64,000 nucleotides of DNA from Polaribacter haliotis (GTDB lineage: Bacteria > Bacteroidota > Bacteroidia > Flavobacteriales > Flavobacteriaceae). Position 1 is the first letter of the stretch, and each line of letters starts with the position of its first letter. The position numbers and the translations under genes were made by a program. The DNA is taken from assembly GCF_014784055.1 (NCBI RefSeq), contig NZ_CP061813.1:645501-709500 (forward strand). The letters run 5' to 3'. Positions 27,277 to 34,357 of the stretch are shown here, in pieces. The notes under the pieces were generated by a model. The model was not told the origin of the DNA. It was given only the letters and a program-made list of their open reading frames with translations, and did no database searches.

Positions 27277-28204
27277 TTCTAAAAACATATATATACTTGT
27301 TTTATTCTTGATTATTTCTAGTTGTAAAACCTACCAAACATTTTATGGTGAAACAGCGACTTTAGAAACTTTTAATGCACAGACAAAAAGATTAAATTTT
27401 AGTTACAATAATCTTAAAGAAGTTCCTGAAAATATTAAAACTTTAAAGGATTTAAGAATGATAAACCTTTCTGGAAATATACTTTTAGATATCGATAAAA
27501 CATTAGATGCTTTACCAAATCCAGAAAAATTAGAAGTACTTATTTTAGATAGTCTTCACCTTAAAACAATACCTAAAAATATCACAAAGTTTATCAATTT
27601 AAAACAACTCTCAATTGCCTATAATAGTAACTTAAACTTAAAAAACACGTTTAATAAATTATCTAATATTCCATTAGAATTTTTGAATTTAAGTGGGAAT
27701 AATATCAATAAATTACCAAAAAACATACAAGAGTTAAAAACAATTAAAGATCTAAATTTATCTTACAATAATTTACAAGATGTAGAAAGTTATGGTTATT
27801 TGGCCAAATTACCATTGCTTTACTCTTTATGGTTAGATCATAATAAATTGAGTGAACTTCCTAAAGAAATTGGTCATTTAAACCAAGTTTCTTATTTCTA
27901 TATAAATAACAATTATTTAAAAAACATTCCAAACGAAATTTCAGGGATGAAAAATTTACGTGTTTTACATGCAGGTTATAATTATATTACAGAATTTCCT
28001 AAAGAATTTATTGGTGCACAAAAATTAACATTAGTACATATAAACAATAACAAAATTACTTCTTTCCCAAGAGTATACAAAACTGCAAAATATAGTTTGG
28101 CAGCACTTCTTTTAAACAATAACCCAATTTCTAAAACAGAACAAAAATGGGCAGAAAAAACCTTTAAAAACTTCTTTTTACTTTCTTTTAAACAGTCTTA
28201 TTAA
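27269..28204 (+). CDS. Leucine-rich repeat lipoprotein
   Basis: The start chosen is the ATG at 27269 (MINSKNIYILVLFLIISSCK), giving a lipoprotein signal with lipobox ISSC. The frame back to 27203 would add residues read from the previous gene. The 311-residue product carries about nine leucine-rich repeats of the LxxLxLxxNxLxxLPxxI type (RLNFSYNNLKEVPENI; FLNLSGNNINKLPKNI; DLNLSYNNLQDV; LWLDHNKLSELPKEI; FYINNNYLKNIPNEI). LRR arcs mediate protein binding; membrane-anchored versions are common in Bacteroidota and may act at the cell surface. No enzymatic domain is attached. Confidence 0.85.
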   Translation: MINSKNIYILVLFLIISSCKTYQTFYGETATLETFNAQTKRLNFSYNNLKEVPENIKTLKDLRMINLSGNILLDIDKTLDALPNPEKLEVLILDSLHLKTIPKNITKFINLKQLSIAYNSNLNLKNTFNKLSNIPLEFLNLSGNNINKLPKNIQELKTIKDLNLSYNNLQDVESYGYLAKLPLLYSLWLDHNKLSELPKEIGHLNQVSYFYINNNYLKNIPNEISGMKNLRVLHAGYNYITEFPKEFIGAQKLTLVHINNNKITSFPRVYKTAKYSLAALLLNNNPISKTEQKWAEKTFKNFFLLSFKQSY

Positions 28205-28230
28205 AACGTATTTATAAGTAACAAAAAAAC

Positions 28231-28238
28231 TATCTTCG
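28231..28238 (+). promoter_or_regulatory. Putative -7 element of the DMT transporter gene
   Basis: TATCTTCG differs at one position from TAnnTTTG and ends 8 bp before the start codon at 28247. If used, the transcript would begin at or next to the ATG, giving a leaderless or nearly leaderless mRNA. Confidence 0.35.
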
Positions 28239-28246
28239 CGCGCATT

Positions 28247-29146
28247 ATGTGGATGTATTTAGGTTTATTAGCCGCACTTTTTCTGGGATTACACAATTTA
28301 TGTAAAAAACATGCAGTACAAGGAAACGAAGTGTTTCCTGTACTTTTAGGAACCTTACTTTCTGGGTTTTTATTATTTATTCCTTTTTTTATTGGCTCTA
28401 AATACAATCCTGAATATTTTAAAGAAATTGGTTTTTATATTACAGAACTTCCCTGGCAAACACATGGTTTTATTTTTATAAAATCGATGATAATGGCTGC
28501 TTCGTGGATTTTAGCCTATGCAGCTTTAAAACACTTACCACTAACAATTGTTACTCCAATTCGTTCTGCAGGTCCGTTTTTCACGTTTATTGGAGCTATT
28601 TTAATTTACAACGAACAACCAAACTCTTTTCAATGGATTGGTTTCTTCCTTATTATTTTTTCAGTTCTACTCTACTCTAGAATCGGAAAAAAAGAAGGAA
28701 TTATTTTCAAGAAAAACAAATGGATATTCGCCATTATTGGAGCTACTTTTTTAGGAGCTTCTAGTGGTTTGTATGATAAATTTTTAATTCAGAATTTAAC
28801 TTTGAATCCGCAAACATTACAATTCTGGTTTTGTTTTTACACGATTTTGATTTTACTCGTTATTCTTTCTATAACTTGGTTTCCTTACGCTGAAAAACGA
28901 AAATCGTTCAAATTTCGGTGGACAATTATTGCTGTTGGTATTTTACTACAAACTGCAGATTACTTCTATTTTAAAGCCTTACAAGATCCTGATGCGTTAA
29001 TTATGTTATTGTCCGCGATTAAAAGAAGTCAGATTTTAATAGCAGTTGTTGTTGGAGGTTTAATTTTTAAAGAGAAGAATAAACGTAAAAAGTTGGTTCC
29101 TTTATTTGGAATTATGCTAGGTGTATTTTTGATTTTGTATTCGTAA
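28247..29146 (+). CDS. EamA/DMT superfamily transporter
   Basis: The 299-residue integral membrane protein shows ten hydrophobic segments in two halves, each resembling the EamA fold (WILAYAALKHLPLTIVTPIRSAGPFFTFIGAILIYNEQ in the first; YFYFKALQDPDALIMLLSAIKRSQILIAVVVGGLIFKEK in the second). The conserved proline/glutamate near the end of each half fits drug/metabolite transporters. The substrate is unknown. It is preceded by a near-consensus promoter element very close to the start and followed, 2 bp after its stop, by a degenerate family A repeat. Confidence 0.87.
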   Translation: MWMYLGLLAALFLGLHNLCKKHAVQGNEVFPVLLGTLLSGFLLFIPFFIGSKYNPEYFKEIGFYITELPWQTHGFIFIKSMIMAASWILAYAALKHLPLTIVTPIRSAGPFFTFIGAILIYNEQPNSFQWIGFFLIIFSVLLYSRIGKKEGIIFKKNKWIFAIIGATFLGASSGLYDKFLIQNLTLNPQTLQFWFCFYTILILLVILSITWFPYAEKRKSFKFRWTIIAVGILLQTADYFYFKALQDPDALIMLLSAIKRSQILIAVVVGGLIFKEKNKRKKLVPLFGIMLGVFLILYS

Positions 29147-29148
29147 TT

Positions 29149-29188
29149 GTCATTGTGAGTCAGGAAGCAATCTGTTAGTTAAATTTCC
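29149..29188 (+). repeat. Degenerate family A repeat after the DMT transporter stop codon
   Basis: GTCATTGTGAGTCAGGAAGC followed by AATCTGTTAGTTAAATTTCC corresponds block for block to the 40-bp arm at 11849-11888 with scattered changes. It starts 2 bp after the transporter stop codon, similar to the copy abutting the GIY-YIG stop. Confidence 0.75.
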
Positions 29189-29294
29189 CATCTTATTAAA
29201 ATTGACTTACCTCCTACATTATTTTCTACAAGGTTTAAACTTAAAACACTTAAGCTTCCTTATCTTTGGTTATCAATATCAAGACAACAAATAA

Positions 29295-29867
29295 TTGGAA
29301 CAAATAAAAGCCTATTTAAAACAAATTGCAGAAATCTCTAATGAGGATTGGGACTTTTTTAATTCCAAATTAGAAAGACGAATAATTCCTAAAAAAAATG
29401 TTTTTCTAAAACTAAACGAATTAGAAAATCATATTTCCTTTATAGAAACTGGTGTTGTTCGTCTGTATATTCCTAAAGAAGATCCAGACAAAGAAATAAC
29501 TTTTGGGTTTAGTTTTAAGAATCAATTTATTAGTGCTTATGATTCTTTTCTAACGCAACAACCTTCTGTTTATGAGCTTCAAGCATTAACAGAAACTACA
29601 CTTTTAAGCATTAATTATAACGATTTGCAAGAGGTTTACAACAAAACACAAATAGGAAATTTAATAGGAAGATTAACTGCAGAACGTCTTTTTCTGTTGA
29701 AATCTAAAAGAGAACAATATTTACTAAATCTTACTGCGAAAGAACGTTATTTAAAGCTTTTTAAAGAACGACCAGAATTAATAAAGGTAATTCCATTAAA
29801 ATACATTAGCTCTTACATTGGAGTTACAGCGCAAGCTTTAAGCAGAATCAGAAAACGATTATTATAA
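29295..29867 (+). CDS. Crp/Fnr family transcriptional regulator
   Basis: The 190-residue frame starts at TTG 29295; no in-frame ATG lies before the cyclic-nucleotide-binding-like domain (about 10-120: IPKKNVFLKLNELENHISFIETGVVRLYI; EITFGFSFKNQFISAYDSFLTQQPS). The C-terminal winged helix is short, with the recognition helix YISSYIGVTAQALSRIRKRLL. This is the Bacteroidota type that usually senses redox or another unknown signal rather than cAMP. It is followed on the same strand, 76 bp later and behind its own promoter, by a fatty acid desaturase gene, which may be a target. Confidence 0.85.
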   Translation: MEQIKAYLKQIAEISNEDWDFFNSKLERRIIPKKNVFLKLNELENHISFIETGVVRLYIPKEDPDKEITFGFSFKNQFISAYDSFLTQQPSVYELQALTETTLLSINYNDLQEVYNKTQIGNLIGRLTAERLFLLKSKREQYLLNLTAKERYLKLFKERPELIKVIPLKYISSYIGVTAQALSRIRKRLL

Positions 29868-29899
29868 TTTTTAACATTTATTTTATTGATTTAGGTTCA

Positions 29900-29930
29900 T
29901 TGTTTCAATGGAAATAGCAATTTAACTTTG
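29900..29930 (+). promoter_or_regulatory. Promoter of the fatty acid desaturase gene
   Basis: TTG at 29900-29902 and TAACTTTG at 29923-29930 match the Bacteroidota -33/-7 elements with a 20-bp spacer. The start codon lies 13 bp beyond the -7 box, so the 5' leader would be very short. Confidence 0.6.
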
Positions 29931-29943
29931 CGCAAAAAAATAG

Positions 29944-30678
29944 ATGACAATAATCATTTTTGTTTTAGTGCTTTGGTATGGAGGTTTGTTTTTTCAATCT
30001 TTCTTTTTACACAGATATGCTGCTCACCAAGTTTTTACAATGTCTAAAACTATGGAGCGAATTACATTTATATTAACATGGTTTTTTCAAGGAGCAAGTT
30101 ATTTAAGTGCTTATGGGTATGGAATTATGCACAGAATGCATCATGCCTATACAGACACAGAAAAAGACCCTCACTCGCCTTCTCATGATGACAATTTGTT
30201 TGCTATGATGTGGAAAACAAAAACCATTTATCAGGATATTAATGAACAAAAAATAGCTGTAGATGCGCGTTTTACTAAAAATGTTCCTCAATGGAAAAGT
30301 TTTGATGCTTTTGCAAGTTCTCGTTTTTCAAGAATTCTTTGGATTACTTTTTACATCTTATTCTTTGTAGCTTTTGCAACTTCTTGGTGGCAATGGTTAT
30401 TGTTGCCAATTACTTTTTTAATGGCGCCAATTCATGGTGTAATTATCAATTGGTTTGGTCATATTTATGGTTATGTAAACTTCAAAATGAAAAATACAAG
30501 TAAAAACCTTTTCCATTTCGATTTTTTAATGATGGGTGAAGGGTATCATAACAATCATCATAAATATGCAAGTAGTCCAAATTTTGGGGTGAAATGGCAT
30601 GAAATTGATATGACTTATGTAATCATGAAATTGTTGAATTTCTTTGGGGTTATTAAGTTAAAAGTAATTTCAAAGTAG
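29944..30678 (+). CDS. Membrane fatty acid (acyl-CoA/acyl-lipid) desaturase
   Basis: The 244-residue integral membrane enzyme has the three histidine boxes that bind the di-iron centre: HRYAAH at 23-28, HRMHH at 63-67 and HNNHH at about 204-208. Four hydrophobic spans lie between them. The family inserts a double bond into saturated acyl chains using oxygen and reduced electron carriers, typically to adjust membrane fluidity at low temperature. The product is somewhat shorter than eukaryotic enzymes but normal for bacterial ones. Its neighbour upstream is a Crp/Fnr-type regulator; cold regulation is plausible but not shown. Confidence 0.9.
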   Translation: MTIIIFVLVLWYGGLFFQSFFLHRYAAHQVFTMSKTMERITFILTWFFQGASYLSAYGYGIMHRMHHAYTDTEKDPHSPSHDDNLFAMMWKTKTIYQDINEQKIAVDARFTKNVPQWKSFDAFASSRFSRILWITFYILFFVAFATSWWQWLLLPITFLMAPIHGVIINWFGHIYGYVNFKMKNTSKNLFHFDFLMMGEGYHNNHHKYASSPNFGVKWHEIDMTYVIMKLLNFFGVIKLKVISK

Positions 30679-30782
30679 GTGTATCTTCTCATCAAATTTT
30701 TATTTTAAAACTTATTCCTAAATTAAAAAATAGGTTCTCTTTTTACAGATATTTTAAGTAGCTAAAAATTTGTTAAAAAAAG

Positions 30783-30811
30783 AATGAACGTTCATTTTTA
30801 ACTTACCTTTG
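30783..30811 (+). promoter_or_regulatory. Promoter with a palindromic operator upstream of the TetR gene
   Basis: AATGAACGTTCATT at 30783-30796 is a perfect 14-bp palindrome, the kind of TGAACnnTTCA-like site bound by TetR dimers. It sits immediately upstream of the -7 box TACCTTTG at 30804-30811, where bound repressor would block RNA polymerase. The regulated gene, 20 bp further on, encodes a TetR protein, so autorepression of the three-gene operon is likely. Confidence 0.7.
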
Positions 30812-30830
30812 TACTAGAAATAAGATTAAA

Positions 30831-31415
30831 ATGGCAAAACTTCAAAAAAGTATCGATAAAAAAAATGCTTTAGTAAATGCAACTATAGAGTTGGTAAATA
30901 ATAATGGGTTTCATGCTACACCAATGAGTAAGATTGCTAAAATGGCAAATGTTTCACCTGCAACAATCTATTTATATTTTGAAAATAAACAAGATTTAGT
31001 AAATCAGACTTATGTAGAAGTTAAAGCCACATACACAAAATTTGTGTTTGATACCTATGATGAAAACATGCCAATTGAAGAAGGCTTTAAAATGATATGG
31101 CAACGCATTGCAGATTATAAATTTAATGATTGTAAGAATGCCATGTTTTTGGCACAATGTGATAATACCCCAATGATTGACGAAGTAAGTAGACAAGAAG
31201 GCATTAAACATTTACAGCCATTATTAGATCTTTGGGAACGTGGAAAAAAAGAAGGAATTATTAAACCTATTTCTAACTACATCCTTTATGCATACGCTAT
31301 TAACCCATTATCATTTTTAATGATATCACAAAAACGTGGAGCAATACAAATAGAAAATAAAGAATTAGAAGAAGCATATATAGCTGCTTGGAATAGTATT
31401 AAAGTGAATAAATAA
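30831..31415 (+). CDS. TetR/AcrR family transcriptional regulator
   Basis: The 194 residues open with a TetR HTH (about 10-57): KNALVNATIELVNNNGFHATPMSKIAKMANVSPATIYLYFENKQDLVNQTY. A divergent all-helical ligand-binding domain (about 65-190) follows. A perfect palindrome overlaps the promoter, supporting autorepression. The next two genes, nitroreductase 12 bp downstream and DJ-1/PfpI protein 34 bp further, form an operon with it. The set looks like a response to reactive electrophiles or quinone-type compounds. The ligand is not known. Confidence 0.9.
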   Translation: MAKLQKSIDKKNALVNATIELVNNNGFHATPMSKIAKMANVSPATIYLYFENKQDLVNQTYVEVKATYTKFVFDTYDENMPIEEGFKMIWQRIADYKFNDCKNAMFLAQCDNTPMIDEVSRQEGIKHLQPLLDLWERGKKEGIIKPISNYILYAYAINPLSFLMISQKRGAIQIENKELEEAYIAAWNSIKVNK

Positions 31416-31427
31416 AAATAAAACAAT

Positions 31428-32060
31428 ATGGAATTATTAGATAAATTAAATTGGAGATACGCTGCAAAAGCCATGAATGGTAAAAAAGTAGCAGAAGATA
31501 AAATTGAACGCATATTAGAAGCTGCACGTTTGGCGCCAACTTCAAGTGGTTTACAACCTTTTGAAATTTTTGTTATAAAGAATCAAGAAATTAAAGAAAA
31601 AATTAAACCAGTAGCTTGGAATCAATCTGTAATTACAGACTGTTCTCACCTTTTAGTGTTTGCTGCTTGGGATAATTATACAGAAGACCGAATTAATTAT
31701 ATGTTCGATTTAACAAATGAAATTCGTGGTTTTAAAAATGAAGGTTGGGAAAACTATCGTCAAATGTTATTAAATGCTTATCCACAGAAAGAGGCAGAAG
31801 AAAACTTTAATCATGCTGCAAAACAAGCATATATCGCTTTTTCTCATGCCATTATTGCGGCAGCTTACGAAGGTGTAGATGCAACTCCATTAGAGGGTTT
31901 TGATCCAGTTGCTGTTGATGAAATTTTAGGATTACGTGAAAAAGGATTAAGAAGTGCTGTTCTTTTACCAATAGGTTACAGAGAGGAAGACGAAGATTGG
32001 TTGGTTAATTTAGTAAAAGTTAGAAAACCTATGGAAGATCTAGTAACCGAAATACAATAA
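31428..32060 (+). CDS. NAD(P)H-dependent nitroreductase family oxidoreductase
   Basis: The 210-residue FMN-dependent enzyme shows the family blocks NWRYAAKAMNGKKV (phosphate/FMN binding), ILEAARLAPTSSGLQPFEIFVI, the dimer helix NFNHAAKQAYIAFSHAIIAAAYEGVDATPLEGFDPVAVDEILGL and GLRSAVLLPIGYREEDEDW. Such proteins reduce nitroaromatics, quinones or related electrophiles and act in the cytoplasm as dimers. It is encoded between a TetR regulator and a DJ-1/PfpI protein in one operon. The true substrate is unknown. Confidence 0.9.
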   Translation: MELLDKLNWRYAAKAMNGKKVAEDKIERILEAARLAPTSSGLQPFEIFVIKNQEIKEKIKPVAWNQSVITDCSHLLVFAAWDNYTEDRINYMFDLTNEIRGFKNEGWENYRQMLLNAYPQKEAEENFNHAAKQAYIAFSHAIIAAAYEGVDATPLEGFDPVAVDEILGLREKGLRSAVLLPIGYREEDEDWLVNLVKVRKPMEDLVTEIQ

Positions 32061-32094
32061 GTAAACAATTACAATAAATTAAAAAAAAATAAAC

Positions 32095-32775
32095 ATGAAA
32101 ATATTATTCGTTTTAACATCACATGATACATTAGGAGATACTGGAAAAAAAACAGGATTTTGGATTGAAGAATTTGCTGCTCCTTATTATACATTATTAG
32201 ATAAAGGTGTAGAAATTACTTTAGCGACTCCAAAAGGTGGAAAAGCACCAGTTGACCCAAGTAGCGATACTGAAGACACTGCTACAGAAGACACAAAACG
32301 TTTTATAAGTGATACAAAAGCACAAGAATTAATTAACAATACCAACAAAATTGCAGATATGAATCCTGCAGATTTCGATGCTGTTTTTTATCCTGGTGGT
32401 CATGGTCCTTTATGGGATTTAGCAAATGACGAACATTCAATTACTTTAATTGAAACTTTTAATAAATTAGAAAAACCAATTTCTTTTGTTTGTCATGCTC
32501 CTGCTGCTTTAAAATCCGTAAAAGGAAAAGATGGAGAACCAATTGTAAAAGGAAAAAAAGTAACTGGTTTTACAAATTCTGAAGAAAAAGGTGTTGATTT
32601 GGTTGATGTTGTTCCATTTTTAGTGGAAGATATGCTAAAAGCAAATGGAGGAAATTATTCTAAAGGTGATGATTGGGCTGAACATGTAGTAACTGACGGA
32701 CTTTTAATTACCGGTCAAAATCCTGCTTCTTCTAAATTGGTTGCAGAAACGTTATTAAATGTCTTAAATAAATAA
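32095..32775 (+). CDS. DJ-1/PfpI family protein (type 1 glutamine amidotransferase-like)
   Basis: The 226-residue protein has the class signatures: N-terminal KILFVLTSHD, TGFWIEEFAAPYYTLLDKG with the acidic residue that activates the nucleophile, FYPGGHGPLWDLA, and the nucleophilic Cys133 in FVCHAPAAL. This is the HchA/Hsp31-like branch, whose members are linked to methylglyoxal or stress protection. It is the last gene of the TetR-controlled operon and is followed at once by a strong terminator. Reaction type is inferred from the family. Confidence 0.88.
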   Translation: MKILFVLTSHDTLGDTGKKTGFWIEEFAAPYYTLLDKGVEITLATPKGGKAPVDPSSDTEDTATEDTKRFISDTKAQELINNTNKIADMNPADFDAVFYPGGHGPLWDLANDEHSITLIETFNKLEKPISFVCHAPAALKSVKGKDGEPIVKGKKVTGFTNSEEKGVDLVDVVPFLVEDMLKANGGNYSKGDDWAEHVVTDGLLITGQNPASSKLVAETLLNVLNK

Positions 32776-32794
32776 GATATCTAATTATAAATTT

Positions 32795-32826
32795 AAAAAG
32801 CCTGTAAGAAATTACAGGCTTTTTTT
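32795..32826. terminator. Intrinsic terminator after the DJ-1/PfpI gene (bidirectional)
   Basis: AAAAAGCCTGTAA and TTACAGGCTTTTTTT form a perfect stem around GAAA. It ends the TetR operon, and on the other strand lies 20 bp beyond the stop of the helicase gene, so it can serve both. Confidence 0.9.
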
Positions 32827-32846
32827 ATAATAATATTTTGTAAAGT

Positions 32847-34160
32847 TTAAACAGTATACATTCTAACTTTCTTCTTTTTTAAACGAGAATTGTTCAATTT
32901 TTCAACCAAACCTTCAGCTAAAGTCAAAGGAACTGCTACAAAAGCACAATCTTGTTTTAAATCGATGTCTCCTAATTGATCTCTTGTTAATTTCCCTTGT
33001 TTAATGAATAAACCTGCAATATCTCCTTTAGAAATTTTATCTTTTCTTCCACCAGAAATAAATACGGTTTCCCAATAAGGCGCTTTTCTTTCTGCTTGTT
33101 TCGAAATATCTACAACATCAGCATCTTTTATAAATTCTGGTAAAAGTTGATCTTTCCACTTAATTACATACGCAGTTCCTTCTGCAGAAACTCTTGCTGT
33201 ACGTCCATTTCTATGTGTAAATTCTTCTAATGCTTGTGGTAATTCATAATGAATAATGTAATTCATTTCTGGAACATCAATTCCTCTTGCAGCCAAATCT
33301 GTCGCAATTAAAATTTGGTTGGTTCCATTACTGAATTTTATCAAAGAACGTTCTCTGTCTTTTTGTTCCATTCCACCACTAAAACAACCATGTCTAATGT
33401 TTTTACTTTCTAAAAAAGTACTCACATTATTTATGCTATCTTTTAAATTACAAAAGATAATTCCTTGCTGATTTCCTAAATGATTCAACAAGTGCAAAAG
33501 TGTATTTAGTTTGTTTTTAGCAGGAGAAATAACGGTTTTAATTTCTAATTTAGAAACCTTTTTTCCTTTTAAATAATTAATAGTTCTTGGTTCTTCCAAG
33601 CCAACAAAATCTGGAATCGTAACTCCTTGTGTTGCAGAAGTTAAAATACGTTTACTTAAAGCAGGTAAATCTCTTATGATTTGTCTCATTTCATACTCAA
33701 AACCGACTTCTAAAGACTTATCAAACTCATCTAAAACCAATGTTTTAATACTATCTCTTGAAAAACGTTCGTTCGCAAAATGATCGGAAATTCTACCTGG
33801 AGTTCCAATTAAAATGGCAGGTACATGTTTCAGTTCTATTTTATCTTTAGACATGGGTCTTCCACCATAAACCGCATTTACTTTGTACCCAGAACCCATT
33901 CCACGAACCACTTGTTCAATTTGGATGGCTAATTCTCTTGAAGGCACTAAAATAAGTACTTGAATATCCGGATTTTCTGGATCTAAATTCTTGATAACTG
34001 GTAATAAAAAAGCCAATGTTTTTCCTGTTCCTGTTGGGGAAAGCAAAATGGTATTATCTGTCTTTTGAATAACAGCAGTCGCCTCTATTTGCATAGGGTT
34101 CAGCTCTTTGATATTCAATTTATCTAAAATATCTTGTTGGTCTTTTTTATTATTTGCCAT
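32847..34160 (-). CDS. DEAD-box type RNA helicase with DbpA-like C-terminal domain
   Basis: The 437 residues contain motif I SPTGTGKT (about 41-48), Ia VPSRELA, Ib GTPGR, motif II LDEFD (Phe for Ala, otherwise intact), motif III SAT, motif V TDLAARGIDVP and motif VI HRNGRTAR. The C-terminal part of about 80 residues (SGGRKDKISKGDIAGLFIKQGKLTRDQLGDIDLKQDCAFVAV) matches the DbpA RNA-binding fold that recognises 23S rRNA helix 92. A role in ribosome assembly is therefore likely. The DEFD variant is seen in some Bacteroidota enzymes. Promoter TAGATTTG lies at 34239-34246. Confidence 0.9.
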   Translation of the reverse strand: MANNKKDQQDILDKLNIKELNPMQIEATAVIQKTDNTILLSPTGTGKTLAFLLPVIKNLDPENPDIQVLILVPSRELAIQIEQVVRGMGSGYKVNAVYGGRPMSKDKIELKHVPAILIGTPGRISDHFANERFSRDSIKTLVLDEFDKSLEVGFEYEMRQIIRDLPALSKRILTSATQGVTIPDFVGLEEPRTINYLKGKKVSKLEIKTVISPAKNKLNTLLHLLNHLGNQQGIIFCNLKDSINNVSTFLESKNIRHGCFSGGMEQKDRERSLIKFSNGTNQILIATDLAARGIDVPEMNYIIHYELPQALEEFTHRNGRTARVSAEGTAYVIKWKDQLLPEFIKDADVVDISKQAERKAPYWETVFISGGRKDKISKGDIAGLFIKQGKLTRDQLGDIDLKQDCAFVAVPLTLAEGLVEKLNNSRLKKKKVRMYTV

Positions 34161-34238
34161 TTTATGTTTTTTATAGTCCTAAAATCACTTCAAAAAATGA
34201 TAAGAATTTATCAATTTCTATAGCATTCTTAAGTTTTG

Positions 34239-34246
34239 CAAATCTA
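34239..34246 (-). promoter_or_regulatory. Promoter -7 element of the DbpA-like helicase gene
   Basis: Read on the minus strand: TAGATTTG, an exact TAnnTTTG match, 78 bp upstream of the start codon. No clear -33 box. The leader would be about 70 nt, longer than most in this window, which fits genes under cold or growth control. Confidence 0.45.
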
Positions 34247-34357
34247 ATACTTATTATTTTTGAAAACCCTTGAATCCAAAATTACATCAAACAAAAATAA
34301 CACAAGATTTAAAGATATGAGTTTCAACTAAAAACTTAAAACTCAACACTAAAAACT

